Origin: Agrostemma githago | Lineage: Eukaryota > Streptophyta > Magnoliopsida > Caryophyllales > Caryophyllaceae | Direction: 5' to 3' | Assembly: GCA_958450325.1 (NCBI GenBank) | Contig: OY288247.1 | Location: 61,321,701 to 61,385,700 of the forward strand | Length of the DNA stretch: 64,000 bases | In this document: positions 11,828 to 24,149 of the stretch, piece after piece | Layout: every line of letters starts with the position of its first letter | Position numbering within the stretch: the first letter of the stretch is position 1 | Program-made: the position numbers and the translations under genes | The notes under the pieces: model-generated | What the model saw: the letters and a program-made list of their open reading frames with translations, nothing else | The model's database searches: none | What the model was told of the DNA's origin: nothing

Positions 11828-12174
11828 GTTGGGAGGGGAACGTGTTTCGACTAAGAATGGACAACAGATTGGAGAAAATAATATAGACCAGTTGTCATAT
11901 GCACTTACAATATATACATGAACTGAATTTGTATTTTAGAAGGGCAAAGTGAGTCAAATATACCACAAATAACGTGAAAGAAGAAGATGTATGTAAATGA
12001 AAGAAAGAGAAGGCAACGTAACACAAAGAGAATATAAATCGGAATTTAGCTACAAAGTTGAATACAATTGTTTTAACTTCTTACTATAGAAAAATGTGGG
12101 GTATTATAGTGTACAGAACATCCGGGAAGATAAAACCGTAACGACGTACGTGATTGTCTAACATATTAAATAAA

Positions 12175-15106
12175 TGTAATCCCCTATAATTTCTAATGCA
12201 AAACAGTGGCGGAATCACTGTCGAGTTGGGATTATATCACACTGATAACTAAATTTATTAAATAAAGGTAAGTCAATACAACGACCACTTTTTATAAAAG
12301 GGCTAAAAATTAAAATCCTCAAAGTGTTTATCAAAAACCCAAAGCATAAATATTAAATCAGCAGCGCAAGACCAAATGCAGCTCGCTAGCTCACACCACC
12401 ACCCGGAACATAGAATACCTGTCATGTTATAAACATAACAGCCACAATTCAGTGAGGAGTAACGACGACGTTCTCCCAGCCATATTACATGACATTAAAA
12501 CATAATTACTATTATATCAAAATAGTTTAAAATGGAAAACGTTTAAAAACGATATAGTAAAATAATTCAAAATGATTGTCAACCTGCAAGTCAATACCAA
12601 CCAATAGTAACAACGGCGTTATGGATATGAATCAGTGCAACAAAATAGACTTTCACTAGGAGAATACTAAAAACTAGCTTCGAGAACTTAGTTTAAACAA
12701 ATCAAACTTCGATCTCTAATCTAGGCAACTCAACCATAATAGGACGGCGACTTATCAATGCGAGGTCCTAGCTTAAGTAAATATGCACACCCCTCCTGGA
12801 ACACCAAGTGTGCCCAGTTCAACCCGACAGCGTCTTACATGCGAGGTACGAGCTTTAGGTCAAAATGAACATACACTCCTGGACAAGAACATGCCCAGTT
12901 CAACAACCAATGCATCCCGCTCGGATACACTAGCCTTATAGCTGATGGCAAAACGTATACTCTAGACTGTATTACTCTACCCGTACACTTTCTTATTCCA
13001 TAACTCCAAAACAAAGCCATTATCAAAATTCAATAGGATTATAGTTCGTTCTTAAAAGAGAAAACTTAAAAAAAAAAATAGAAACTTTCTTAAAATAATT
13101 ACTTTCCAAAAGTAGGTATGATAATAAATAGAAATCGATTAAAATAGGAGTTATATAAAATAGTTAATATTAGGGCTCGAGACGTAAATATTATATTTAT
13201 TATATAAATGTATAATTCATGATTAAAAGTCAACTAAAGTAAAATCATAATATTTTTAAAAAGATTGAAGTTTAAGTAATTAAAAGTATTTAAATAACAA
13301 ATTGACAGATTTTCCAGATTTGCACTGTCTTACTATAAAATTCATAATTAAATCATTAAAAATCAAAACAACGTAAGATCAGTGTTATTGAAAACTTTAG
13401 AAACTTATTTACAACATTTATTTCTGGAGAAAATCCAAATTCCAAATAAAACATGGGTTTTTATTCGTATATTTAAAAACTGTCAGAATTAGACTCCCGT
13501 TTGTATTTATTTAATAAAACATTTTTAAAAATTGATTTTAAATAAAATACAATTGGAAACATTAACTAGACTACTCATAGTTTATGTACGTAAATTACCA
13601 AGATTAAATAAAAAGTTTAACATATGTTTCAATTTAGATCTTATCACAACTGACAGAATCGCAGATTAATTTGACACCTGTTCATAAACAATTTATTGTG
13701 ACCAAAATACTTGTAATTAGTTTAAGAAATTGAACACACATAAACTAGACTTAAAATAAATAGTAGTCTCTTTTCAAAGGTTTTGTAAATAAAGTCTTTA
13801 AAACAGATTATTAATTCTCACAAAAATACTAACAGATTCTGAAACATGCTGTAACTTTGTTAAAAATATTAAAACTTTCAATTTGACAATTCATATCAAA
13901 AATCTCGAAAATTATGAAATAATTTATTATTTGTATGTTTTAGTCTCGGCCTTTTAATACTTTTTAATAATCAAAAGAATGATTTATACGTAAATCTCGT
14001 AAAAACGATTTAAAATAACGAAACATGTGAAAATTTACGATTTTAAAGTTTTTGTTATTAAAAACGAGACATACATATATTGTCTAACAAAAATCTAATT
14101 TCTATACATGCAACTACAACAATAACATCACATAATACCGAGTAACGTGTCAATGTTACCTTAACGGAGATCCGAATCAATTAAATACTCATCTTCGTCG
14201 GATCTAGCACGATAGCCTACGAAATAATTAAACATATGGTATTAAAACCACATCAAGTGAATAGAAAGGAGAAAACGAGATGAAGAACGAACGAATAAGA
14301 GTAATTGAATTACCCTCGAGATTGGAAAGAATTAAAGACGAATTAGGATCAGATTGATGATGAACGAAAATGATGAAGTTTAAAGTGAAACATAGAGGAG
14401 AAAAGAATTGTGTTGTGAATAAAATAGACTAGAATGAAAGAGAATATAAAGAGAAATTAGAAAGCTAAAAGATACGAATAATAGAGTTATAAGGACTCTT
14501 AACTCAACTAGGAGAAGAGATGGTTGAGAGGGAAACAACAAGCAACAAATCGATGTGATAAGTTTTTGATTAAAATAAATACGATGATAAGAATTAAAAT
14601 AATTAGGATAAAAATAAAATGTAGTGTTAATAAAAGATGTCAGGAAATATTTCTCAAGTCGATAAGGGAAGGTTCGTAAAATAAAATAATCGTTTATGAA
14701 GAAATCAGATTAAAACGCGTTAGAAAATAATTATTTATGAAATCGCATAGTAAAATAATTAAACAGTCATTTATCGAAAATAAAATATTTTTGAGCTAGA
14801 AATCATTATAAATATAATCGAGCATTTTTAGAAAAATAAATAGTTCAAACTCGATTTTAAAACTATTGCACATAGAAAATATGATCCTTTAAAAATAATT
14901 AAATATTCTTGCCATGAAAAGAATTAAATGGGTTTTCGAATAAAAAAAATAGAATAGTTAAAATCCTTTTACGAAAATAAATAATTTTAGGCTCTATAAT
15001 GAAAGAGACCTGAAAATGGGAAAAATGTAATTGACAAAATATTACAGAGTTACAATATAATCGTAATGAACCATATAGCAAAGCTAGGAAATTTGCGGGT
15101 GTTACA
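12175..15106 (-). mobile_element. Solo LTR, probably Gypsy (Tekay/Del-like)
   Basis: On the minus strand it starts TGTAACACCCGC and ends GGGGATTACA. It is flanked by a perfect 5-bp TSD, ATAAA (12170-12174 and 15107-15111). The 2932-bp sequence has no coding frame, primer site or polypurine tract, so it is best read as a solo LTR left by LTR-LTR recombination. Length and the TGTAACACCC start suit Tekay/Del chromoviruses; the lineage is inference. A degenerate direct repeat (TGCGAGGTCCTAGCTTAAGT / TGCGAGGTACGAGCTTTAGG) lies at about 12759-12862. Confidence 0.8.
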
Positions 15107-15159
15107 ATAAAAATGCCGTTTTCAACCATGAAATAGTATCATAGATAACGTCAAGATGA

Positions 15160-15175
15160 TATATATATATGTATA

Positions 15176-15216
<41 letters not shown>

Positions 15217-15276
15217 GTATATGTGTGTATATATACACACACACACACACACACACATATACATATACATATACAT

Positions 15277-15308
<32 letters not shown>
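15160..15308. repeat. Compound TA/GT/AC microsatellite, self-complementary
   Basis: Blocks in order: TA repeats, (GT)n, TA repeats, a short GT block, (AC)n, ATACAT repeats and TA repeats. The GT block (about 15177-15199) can pair with the AC block (about 15234-15257), so a hairpin or cruciform is possible. The overlapping open frames here (THTHTH / IYIYIY) are artefacts. Confidence 0.9.
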
Positions 15309-15759
15309 GAATCTCGAAATCGAGCACTTTACTACATATCTCAAAATTCGATATGAATTACGTTAGAACCGCAAATGTGATGGCTACAAAACCTAGCCAC
15401 ATCTCTTTCCCTAAGAAAACAGCAACCATGGTATGGGAGGTAGAAAACAACAGAATACATCTTCAAAACAATGGATCAGTAATCAAAATCTTCAAAAGTG
15501 GAGGCATTGCATCGTGAGAAGGTAATTTACATTTTGTCCATATTTTCTCGCAGCAATGGTGATTGATAAAGATAGCTTGCTTGCTGCATCAACCTTCCCA
15601 CAACACTTGGCCAGATTGTTGTATTTAGATTTGACAATTGCATACCCCTTTCTTCAAATCTGCAAGCAATTGGGGTTTCCCTTTTACTGTTTGTGAATGG
15701 GTATCTTAACATCTGGCAAGCATGGGTAAGCGTGTGATATGCATAGTAAATTTTCAGAG

Positions 15760-15767
15760 TATATAAA
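15760..15767 (+). promoter_or_regulatory. TATA box of the first XS-like gene
   Basis: TATATAAA about 94 bp before the ATG at 15861, in the same relative place as the TATATATA upstream of the second copy. The surrounding upstream sequence is also shared between the copies, which supports a duplicated promoter. Confidence 0.5.
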
Positions 15768-15860
15768 TTTGGTGTGAGATAAGAAAAGATGCCTCTGAGA
15801 TAAGAAAAAATTCAGCAAATAAGCAACACTTCTGTACAGGTAAACTTCTAATAAGAACAA

Positions 15861-16379
15861 ATGCCTACTGCGTATTGCTACCCTCCCATGGTTATAATCC
15901 ACAATCTGCCGTATGAAGCGCATTGTAATAGAGTGACTGGAAGAAGTTTCAGTTCCCTTCGTGATCATTTGAGGAGCCTTGGCTACCCCATTAAACAGCA
16001 GCGACCTATTTGGAATGGTGAGACAGACTGTTTCATGAGAGCAGTGGTGATGGAGTTTGAGTCTGAGATGGACATGTACAGGCAGGCCTTCAAGCTTCAG
16101 CGAGCGTTTGAGAGGGCTGCTAAAGGGAAGGCAGACTACGAAAATCAACTTTATTCAACAGCGGGGCCGCACGCATGGGTTGTAACTGCAGCTGACTACC
16201 TGTACACGAAAGAGAAAACATTTTACGCGTTGGTACCAAATGATCTCATAGTTGGTGGATACTCTGACGCTGACAATGATACAGTTTCGACGTATGCATC
16301 AGTGATGAGGATGCTTGCAAATAAGTACCCAAGGTTCTATAACCAAACTCCTGTGGAAGGAACGTCTAGTAACTTTTAA
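15861..16379 (+). CDS. Stand-alone XS-domain-like protein, 172 aa, Helitron-borne
   Basis: A single uninterrupted frame. Its layout resembles the XS domain of SGS3 and FDM/IDN2 proteins: an opening hydrophobic strand (YPPMVIIHNLPYE), a G-x-S-F-SSLRDHL helix, a GYPIKQQRPIWNGE stretch where XS has its P-x-W motif, a VVMEFESEMDMYRQAF strand-helix where XS has a V-x-F...G-F-x-x-A pattern, then AFERAAKGKADYE, and near the C-terminus GPHAWVVTAADY, resembling LYGWVARADDY. XS domains bind dsRNA in RNA silencing and RNA-directed DNA methylation. The zf-XS finger, coiled coil and XH domain of the full proteins are absent. It lies inside the Helitron, opposite in strand to RepHel and RPA, with its own TATA box. 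The family call is by motif memory; the function is unknown. Confidence 0.6.
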   Translation: MPTAYCYPPMVIIHNLPYEAHCNRVTGRSFSSLRDHLRSLGYPIKQQRPIWNGETDCFMRAVVMEFESEMDMYRQAFKLQRAFERAAKGKADYENQLYSTAGPHAWVVTAADYLYTKEKTFYALVPNDLIVGGYSDADNDTVSTYASVMRMLANKYPRFYNQTPVEGTSSNF

Positions 16380-17170
16380 TTTAAGACTGCATGATTCAGT
16401 TCTCGAAGATTTGTGTATGTTTTTAATTTTCTTGGGTATCATTTGTGTGTGTTGTTGTCGGATGTAACGAATTAGTAGTAATCCTTATTACTTCAACTCT
16501 ATGTTTGTGGAAATTTTTTCGGGATGTAACGAAATGTTATCGGAATGCAATTAAATGTTCACGTCTTATATTGTCCCACACGGTCTACTACCTGATTCTG
16601 TTATTCGCTATTTGTAAATGCAATTAATTGATCCTTTTACTGCTTAATTGTGTATTCAGGCATACTTATCGTAACCAAACGGTGCATATTACTGTATAAC
16701 GATTGCTTAACAAAAGCAGTACTTCAACTATTTTCCCTTTCCAGAAAACTACTCCCATGTAATTGTTTGAATTAGTTGGCACAGCTGAGGACAGAGAACT
16801 CACCTCTGATCATGGCATTGCACATGAAATCTGGCACTTTTATTGAGTGGTCATTCATCCAATAGTGTCATCCACACTTAAGCAGCTGAGAATATGAGGG
16901 CATCTTGGGTAATAGGGAAGAACAATTGGGGAAGAGTGAACATTGGAAAGGTAATATACTTTCACTGCAATGTTTTCTCGCAGACAGAAGACTGATTTTG
17001 ATTGCTTGCTTGAAATGGTTTCCTTCCCCAAACACCTGTCGAGCATAGGTGCTTGGGATTTGACCATTGCAAACCATATTCGTCAAATATGAAATCAATT
17101 AGAGTTCACTTTTACTGTTTTTGAATGAGTTGGATTTCATATGTCACGCATAGGATAGATTTTGAGACTC
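16380..17170. other. Spacer between the XS-like genes, with duplicated promoter
   Basis: The part from about 16890 to 17100 repeats the DNA upstream of the first gene (about 15490-15690). Shared words are TTTTCTCGCAG, TTGCTTGCT, CCTTCCC and GATTTGAC-ATTGCA. The duplication unit therefore included the promoter as well as the coding region. The rest holds nothing recognised. Confidence 0.6.
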
Positions 17171-17178
17171 TATATATA
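17171..17178 (+). promoter_or_regulatory. TATA box of the second XS-like copy
   Basis: TATATATA, 66 bp before the ATG at 17244. Confidence 0.45.
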
Positions 17179-17243
17179 GGATGTGATCTTCAAGTAGCAC
17201 ATAATCAAAACCTTCAAGAAAAAAAAAATTCTGTAAAGTGAAA

Positions 17244-17738
17244 ATGCCTACCAAATCCTTTTACCCTCCCATGGTCATAGTGAAGAATTTGCCCTATGAA
17301 ACGAATGGCAACTTGGTTACAGGAAGGAGTTTTAGTTCCCTTCGTGATGAGTTCAGGCGCCTAGGTTACCTTGTGAGGTAACAGAGACCAATATGGAATG
17401 GCGAGACGAAATGCTTCATGAGGTCAGTTGTGCTTGAGTTTGAGAGTGGTATGGAGACATACAGGCAAGCTTTCAAACTGCAGTGCGCGTTCGAGAGGGT
17501 CGGAAAGGGGAAGGCAAACTATGAGACCCAGACACATTCGACAGCAGGTCCGCATGCCTGGGTACTAACTGAAGATGACACCGATTACATAAGATGCAGA
17601 ACACTTTTCAGAATGGTTCCTGATGATGTCGTGGCGGGCGGTTACCATGACTCCGACAATGATCCAGTATCTACCTATATGTCTGTGATGAATCTACTTG
17701 CCAGTCAGTACCCAAGGTTCTATCGAAGGAATGCCTAG
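17244..17738 (+). pseudogene. Second XS-domain-like copy with one nonsense codon
   Basis: A tandem paralogue of 15861-16379: 164 codons aligning along the whole length, with shared segments such as YPPMVI, TGRSFSSLRD, RPIWNGET, VLEFES, YRQAFKLQ, GPHAWV and SQYPRFY. Codon 46 is TAA (17379-17381) where the first copy has a glutamine codon; the frame is otherwise open to TAG at 17736-17738. The next in-frame ATG is at 17418, so a shortened 106-aa product is conceivable but would lack the first strand. Protein divergence from copy 1 is considerable, so the duplication is old and the stop may be recent. Confidence 0.6.
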
Positions 17739-18707
17739 AACGCCAGTCAGTACCCAAGATTGCAGAAATAGTGAACCATGTTCGTGGTTGGTTGCAGAAG
17801 TCGGTGATCCCTGCTCATAAAATATATATATATATGAATAAGATATGTAATGTGTTTTCAACTTTCCTGCTATTGCTCCATGTTTGTAGTAAGTTTGTGG
17901 TCTTGGTGGTTGTCGGTCTTAAGAAATAACTAATAGTTGTTATCACCTATCGTCCATACAAATGGGCAAATTTTCTTGGTGTAGTATATTACACCTTAAA
18001 GTATGTATTCAACCTTATCGGAATGCTGGTTAATGGTTTAAGCTAAAATGATCGTACCGTATCTAAGACTAAAGAGTGTCTATGTTCTAATTACTATTTG
18101 AATGGTACGGTACAATTTTCGTTTGAGAATAGACTTCTGAGCAGGGGGCTGTTCTTCATGAAAGAAACGGCGATATTAGACTATAAATTTGGAGTGAGGA
18201 AGTGAGTACAGAAATGCGCTGCTGTATTATGAGATACATGAGATCGAATGTCGTACATCGAAAACAATGTTGCTGCAAAGTATTACACCCATATCAAGAT
18301 TTGGTCACAAATAAACATGGTATAAATGACAGTAGAGTACTTACAATCTGAAATATTACGGGGAGATAGAAACGACTACCTACTGTTATACCTAAGCTGT
18401 AATGTAACCATGGTATGTTATCGGTATGGAACTTAATGATGCCAGCTGCAATTGAACCACACAGTAAAATGCTGAGATAAACCTTCAATGAAGGATTGGA
18501 GAGCTAAGAACTGTGATTTCAGTCACCCTTCCTTCTACTGCAAGAGTGTGTGCCAGATACTGTGTATAGGGAGTATTAGATGTCGATGTAAATATTGCCG
18601 CGAAAAAAGTAAACAGGGATTAAGATAAAAAAAAAGAGTTTGACATCATAGCAATGACAGTATAATACGTCCAATGGTACATTTTTCCTAGCAATGTCAA
18701 CGACAAT
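17739..18707. other. Helitron spacer
   Basis: No coding or RNA feature recognised. Contains a short TA run at about 17821-17835. Lies between the 3' ends of the convergent XS-like and RepHel genes. Confidence 0.5.
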
Positions 18708-21700
18708 CTAACTCAACATGGAGAATACTTCTTTGAAGACGACGTTTGTCGTCATATTAGTGTCGAAGCAGTCTTCATCCAGTATGAGGACTTTCAGTCC
18801 ACTCTTAGTTGTAACCCTGGAGAAGGCTACATAAAGTTGGCCATGAGTGAATACAGGTTTGGGGAGGAAAAGACCTACGTTCGACAGTGACTGTCCTTGA
18901 CTCTTATTTATAGTCATTGCGAAGCAAACCGAAAGTGGGAATTGTCTCCTTTCGAAACGAACGGGGAACTTGGTCTCGTCCGAAGGTGAAAGTTTTATGC
19001 GTGGTATGTAAACCTGTGCGCCCTTTCTGCAGCCTGAAATAATAGTAGCTTCCAATACACGTTCTCCAAGTCTTGATATGACCAACCGTGTTCCATTACA
19101 AAGACCGTTTGCCTGGTCAATATTTCTAAGAAGCATGACAATAGCACCAACTTTACGAGTAAGTGCGTGATTTGGCAGACCTGAACATTGGATTGAATTG
19201 AGGAACTCCGTAGAGTACAAATCTTTAATGACGCGGCTTGTTTCATCGACACTAATCTCGTCTGCACTCAGATAGACCACCTCCTCCCCTGGCATAAGTG
19301 ACAGAACATACTGATTAGCTTTTTCGACATCGTCGTGGGTTGGTGCGAGGACAGCTCTCTCCTACAGATATTGCGGATCGTCGAGGTTTTCAAGAAGACC
19401 AGGGTAAGTGCTGGTGACAATAGATGATACTGGGTCAGGACCCGACTCAATAAGAACCTCGTCCGGTAGTTGTACAGTAGCTGTCCCGTCTTTTGGACCA
19501 CCTGCTCTACCATCGCCAATGCTGAGTAGCCAATCGGAAAACTGCCGTATCTCTTCCGCATTTGCCCCTTGTCCACCAGTTCGTAACCTCATGTTCTACG
19601 TAAGTTCCAAAACCTGCAATACGATGTTAGGAGAGTATGCGAAATATGAACTTAACAACGTTATTTCAGTAAGCAGATAGTTATACCTTGCAGTCCCTCC
19701 ATATAGGTGATGAACATATCGTTGCGTGGACAATATCTTGCCCACTGCCTTTCGGAACGACAGGTAATATTTGCCTGAAGTCCCCTCCTAAAACGACAAC
19801 CTTCCCACCAAAAGGCTTATCGGCTAGATCGGTGTGGACCGTTCTCATTATATCTTTCAGACTCCGGTCAAGTGTCTCGAAACAGTATCGGCTTACCATT
19901 GGTGCTTCATCCCAAATAATTAGTTTCGTTCTGATGAGTAGCTGAGCAAGATCAGTACCTGGTCTAATTCCTGAACATGTTGACCTCTCGTCCACATTAA
20001 TTGGGATGCTAAGCCTTGAGTGTGCAGTCCGGCCTCTAGGTAGTAAAATTGCAGCGATGCCGCTAGACGCAATAGGTAGGACAATTTCCCCTTTACTTCT
20101 CAATGCTGCACACAATGTATTCCAGATAAAGGTCTTACCCGTACCTCCGTAACCATATAAGAAGAAAACAACACCTTTGTTATTCTCAACTGCAGCCATA
20201 ATTTCATTGTACATCGACCTCTGCTCATCGGTTATGGAGGACATGTATAGTTGGTGATCAGAACTCAACTTTGCCCTATCGTAGTTCAGTTCGTCAGATA
20301 TTAATCTGTTGGAGTGGACACAGTTCAGGTTGTAGTCTGGCAGAGGCATTTCGGGAAATTTGGAAAGTGAACTGCCATTCGTCTGCAGTGAAGACTCTAT
20401 TTCTGCCAAGGCGTAATTCTGTAGTTCGAGATCTGTCATCTCCAGATCTGCGTACACATGTCGGTTAGATTAAAATAAGTAATTTAGGGAAAAAAAAATA
20501 AATCGAGTATGTTGAAGTATTGTGACATACCAAAGTTTAGCAGTTCTCTCCTTCGCCGGTGTAGAATATCGTCACAGAGGTGGTGCCACGTTTGCTCCCA
20601 TACGTACTCTGGTTTTACCAGGCTGCCGGATAGAAGCAACGTTGCGAACTAACTACGCAAATACGTCCCTGAACCCCAATCACTTGCCTCAACTATTGCA
20701 TCGATGTATTCTTTATCATCGCCAAGCAACCCTAGAGCATAGCATGCGTCTTTGAATGTCTCGTGGACAGTGCCGTTGACGGTACGTATGTCCTCGTAAC
20801 TGGTTGGTCCTTTCACGAAATTAAGGAGAGTTCTCATGTAGTACCGCTCACCTCCGGTAGGTGGCATGTGGTACATTCTCCCTAAACTGAAACCTTGTTT
20901 CCGAGGCGCCCAACATTTCTCTTTCTGTTGCCAAACGTACTTTGTCGGGAACTCGGCGTAAGTCAGATCCCTGGATTCTTCATGGTCAGCATTGTAAGCT
21001 AACCACGTGGTGAATTTCGTCCTACCTCCACTTGATCGTGCAAGAATATCTTCTATTGGATCGTCCTCATTGTATACTACATTCTGTTCATTCGGGAGAT
21101 GGTAGTCCAATCGAAGAACTGGTGGGGTCCTGTAATGAATATCGAATGAAAAAATACGCCACGTTGCCTCACACGGTGATATATATCGGCAGTCGTAGTA
21201 CTCTTATATTTGGTCGATTTCGTCAGGGTTCGTCCTCGTTGCAGCCCCAGCGGTGACTCGGTCGTACCCCTTGTTAATATACTGGAATAAATATTTAATG
21301 GACCGGGCTTGATTACACCACTCGACGTTTATGTGAGCACGATACCTCTCCAACAAATCAGCATTGTAAGGGATGACAAAACCATTGTGCACTGAGACCC
21401 CCGATTTCTGAACAGTAATGCCATTGTCTCTCCTCCTATACATAGGATAACCGTCACCATCAACTGTTGTCCTTTCTGAAAAGGCCTTGGGGAACCTTTT
21501 GGTGCACACACCGTCAACCATGCAAGGGGACTTCGGATTTGCCAGACCACATGGCCCGTGAATCATTAATTCACAAACGGCCTGATGCAGGGTTGGGTTA
21601 TCCAATGGATCTGGTATTTCCGCGGATATTATACTGTCAACATCGCTTGCATCTGGGAATTTGTCCTCGCGTTGGAGGAAAAGAAGGATGTGAGCATGAG

Positions 21701-24149
21701 GAAGACCACGTTTCTGAAACTCAATAGTGTACACGACTGCAGGAAAATCGTGGAGACGTATTTTAGATAAACAATTTAAAGATCAAGATAGTAACTGACG
21801 ATGTACCGGGGAAGGGGAAAAGCAAATCGAATACCTGCTCTTGTTCTCCTAAATATGTGGTTTTCCTTAAAATCCCTCATTAGTATGTCAAGTTTCTGCT
21901 TGAATACACGTGTTACTATGTCGGGCCTGTCTTCAGCTTTCAGACCACGTTTAGATACGAAACGTTCGATTTCGGGCCACTTAGGATTGCAAGTGAAAAT
22001 GATGAATAAGTCAGGATAACCGCACCACTTGCAAATAGTCATCGTATCCTGGTAGTTCTCCCTCATATATCCTTTCCCGCCAACAAAGCTAGAAGGAACA
22101 ATGTATTTCACTCCAACAGACGACGAATCGGTCTCACCATTGGACACTGCAGCGGACAACTGTTTGTAGTTCTCAGAACGTAAGCTAGGCTGATTGTATC
22201 GAAGAAATTTCAGTCGTTGGGCTTCAATCATTGTGTACCCATCGACAATTATTTGTTGAAGGAGTCTACCGCCTCTGGGCAACGTGTCAGGCTCGACCTC
22301 TGCTGGCCGATCTTGCAAACGGAACGCGAACCATTCCCTTAGTGTGAGTTTATTGCGTGTAGTATCTGGATTCGAACTCGAGTCAATAGAGTCCTGACAG
22401 TGGCTGATCCCGAGGCGAAATCCATCCTCACCCCGTGGAAAGAAGAGAGGATACTGAAGAGCCAAGTAAGACGGATGCAATTCTGATATACGCTGAAGTT
22501 GTCCACATTTTTCTTCAACGACAATGTCCCTATTGTCGACAATGTCTTCAACGTCACCAACTATGAGCGCTGCAACTTCTGACACGTTAGGCAAGTTGTA
22601 AATTCTGCCATCGGTATTTCTACCATGAATAAGACGCAATCGGACCTCACACCTGTCTTCTGAGTTCAAAATACTGTCTCTCGCCATACGGAATGATTTC
22701 GCCAAAGGATTGTAGTCGTCAATCATACTCTTAATTTCAGACATTAGGTCGTCGTCGAACTTGTCAAATGTCTGTGACTAACCCCTGAAAACGTACAAAA
22801 CCAAAAAAAAAACGGTAAAAAACTATTACCCTGATAAAATAACGCAATACGCAGTAAAAGGTTTGTCAGTAAATAACGTGCTGATTTAATGATGCCAACT
22901 TACATAAGGGCTCTCTTCCTGTTTTTAATTTCGTCCTCGGTGTCGTATATATACAGTTGGCAGAATTTCGGTGGGTGATCATCCACTGGAAGTAGACTTC
23001 CAATCATATGCGAATTCTGTCCACCTATCCTATAAGTGTATGGTCCTCTACCCTTATTTACTGAGTGATCAATTTTACCACCACTTGACGTGAAAGCGTG
23101 CATCGAGTTATAGGACCTGATATTACCCTTGAAATGACCACTTTTCGGGTGCACACCGTGGAGGAGATCATTCAACGGTTGTGGGGGTTCAGTTAAGTAG
23201 GGTAGCACGACAATACCGTCTCTACAACACATGTTGAAAGTAGGCACCAACGGTCTTCGATCCATTCTATCTCTCTCACCATACCATAGCAGTGCAGCGC
23301 ATCTTTGGCACCTGTACTCCGGATCCCCAATATCGTCATAGCCTATCCACCCTGAAAATAACAGGACGACTGCTCGTACATCCCACTGCATAATAGGTTA
23401 ATTGTACGGGAAATATGTAATCATGAAGCTAACCTGTTTCCTCGGTTGGATCATCACCCAAGTGATGGTCTTCACTAACTTCACCAAATATGTCACGGGC
23501 TAAACTTTGAATTATTACATCGCTATGTGTCGAGGAGTTGAAGTGTCTATTGGAAGTCAGTCTTCTGGGTGTGGATCTGTCTCTAGCTGCAGCCTCACGA
23601 ATGTCTTCCACGACACGGCCGACGACAGTAGCAAGTACCAACAGACGGGTTCCATATAATTCAAGAAGATTACCTGCGATACGTTAAATACTATGCACTT
23701 GAAAAAAACCGTAAGTAAAAACCTGTAGTAAGATCTTCAATCTGCTTGTCTGGAGTGCCGTGAACAGACGATTGAATTAATTTATCTGCGCTTCTACCAG
23801 ATATTTTTACCATGTTTTTTCGCCTTGCAAGTTTTGTACGCCAATCCATATATGGGTCGTTAATAGTGTACATTGATTCTTCGAACGATTTACGTCCATT
23901 CCTCCTATCCGTCAGTATATATTTGCGATCAAGGCGAGATTGTTTGGCAAGCAGGTATGTTATTAGATGTCTTTCAAGATCAGCAGCTGGTATTACACAG
24001 GCACACAATAATTGAAATTCACACAACGGTTTATTCATTTTAGTAATTTGATTGGGTGAAGAGGCAATTGACCCACTGTATGCCAGGAAACATACCGTCA
24101 CGAAGTTGTTCGACTGTTGATTGATCATTAGCACCACGACAAAAGTCAT
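18708..24149 (-). pseudogene. Helitron Rep-helicase (RepHel), multi-exon, four nonsense codons
   Basis: RepHel nicks and unwinds DNA for rolling-circle transposition. In transcript order: a Cys-rich N-terminus (CQRCAALLWYGER, 22900-23391); the Helitron-like N domain ending CKWCGYPDLFIIFTCNPKWP (21835-22744); the Rep HUH motif EFQKRGLPHAHILLFL and a possible tyrosine segment IKYLFQYINKGYDR (to 21204); then a Pif1-type helicase with Walker A GYGGTGKTF, Walker B IIWDEAPM, GGDFRQILPV, FAMTINKSQGQS and YVAFSRVT (18708-20447). Introns with good GT-AG borders fall at 21737-21834, 20448-20530 and 19614-19686. In-frame stops interrupt conserved frames at 21204-21206 (TAA), 20649-20651, 19596-19598 and 19362-19364 (all TAG). 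The first exons (23429-24149) are less certain. Not functional as it stands. Confidence 0.88.

Noticed and set aside
12175..15106. A complete transposon with coding capacity between the ATAAA duplications
   Set aside because: No coding frame, primer site or polypurine tract; a solo LTR explains length, ends and TSD.
15102..15366. Overlapping open frames on both strands rich in Thr-His, Cys-Val and Ile-Tyr
   Set aside because: They are translations of the GT/AC/TA microsatellite.
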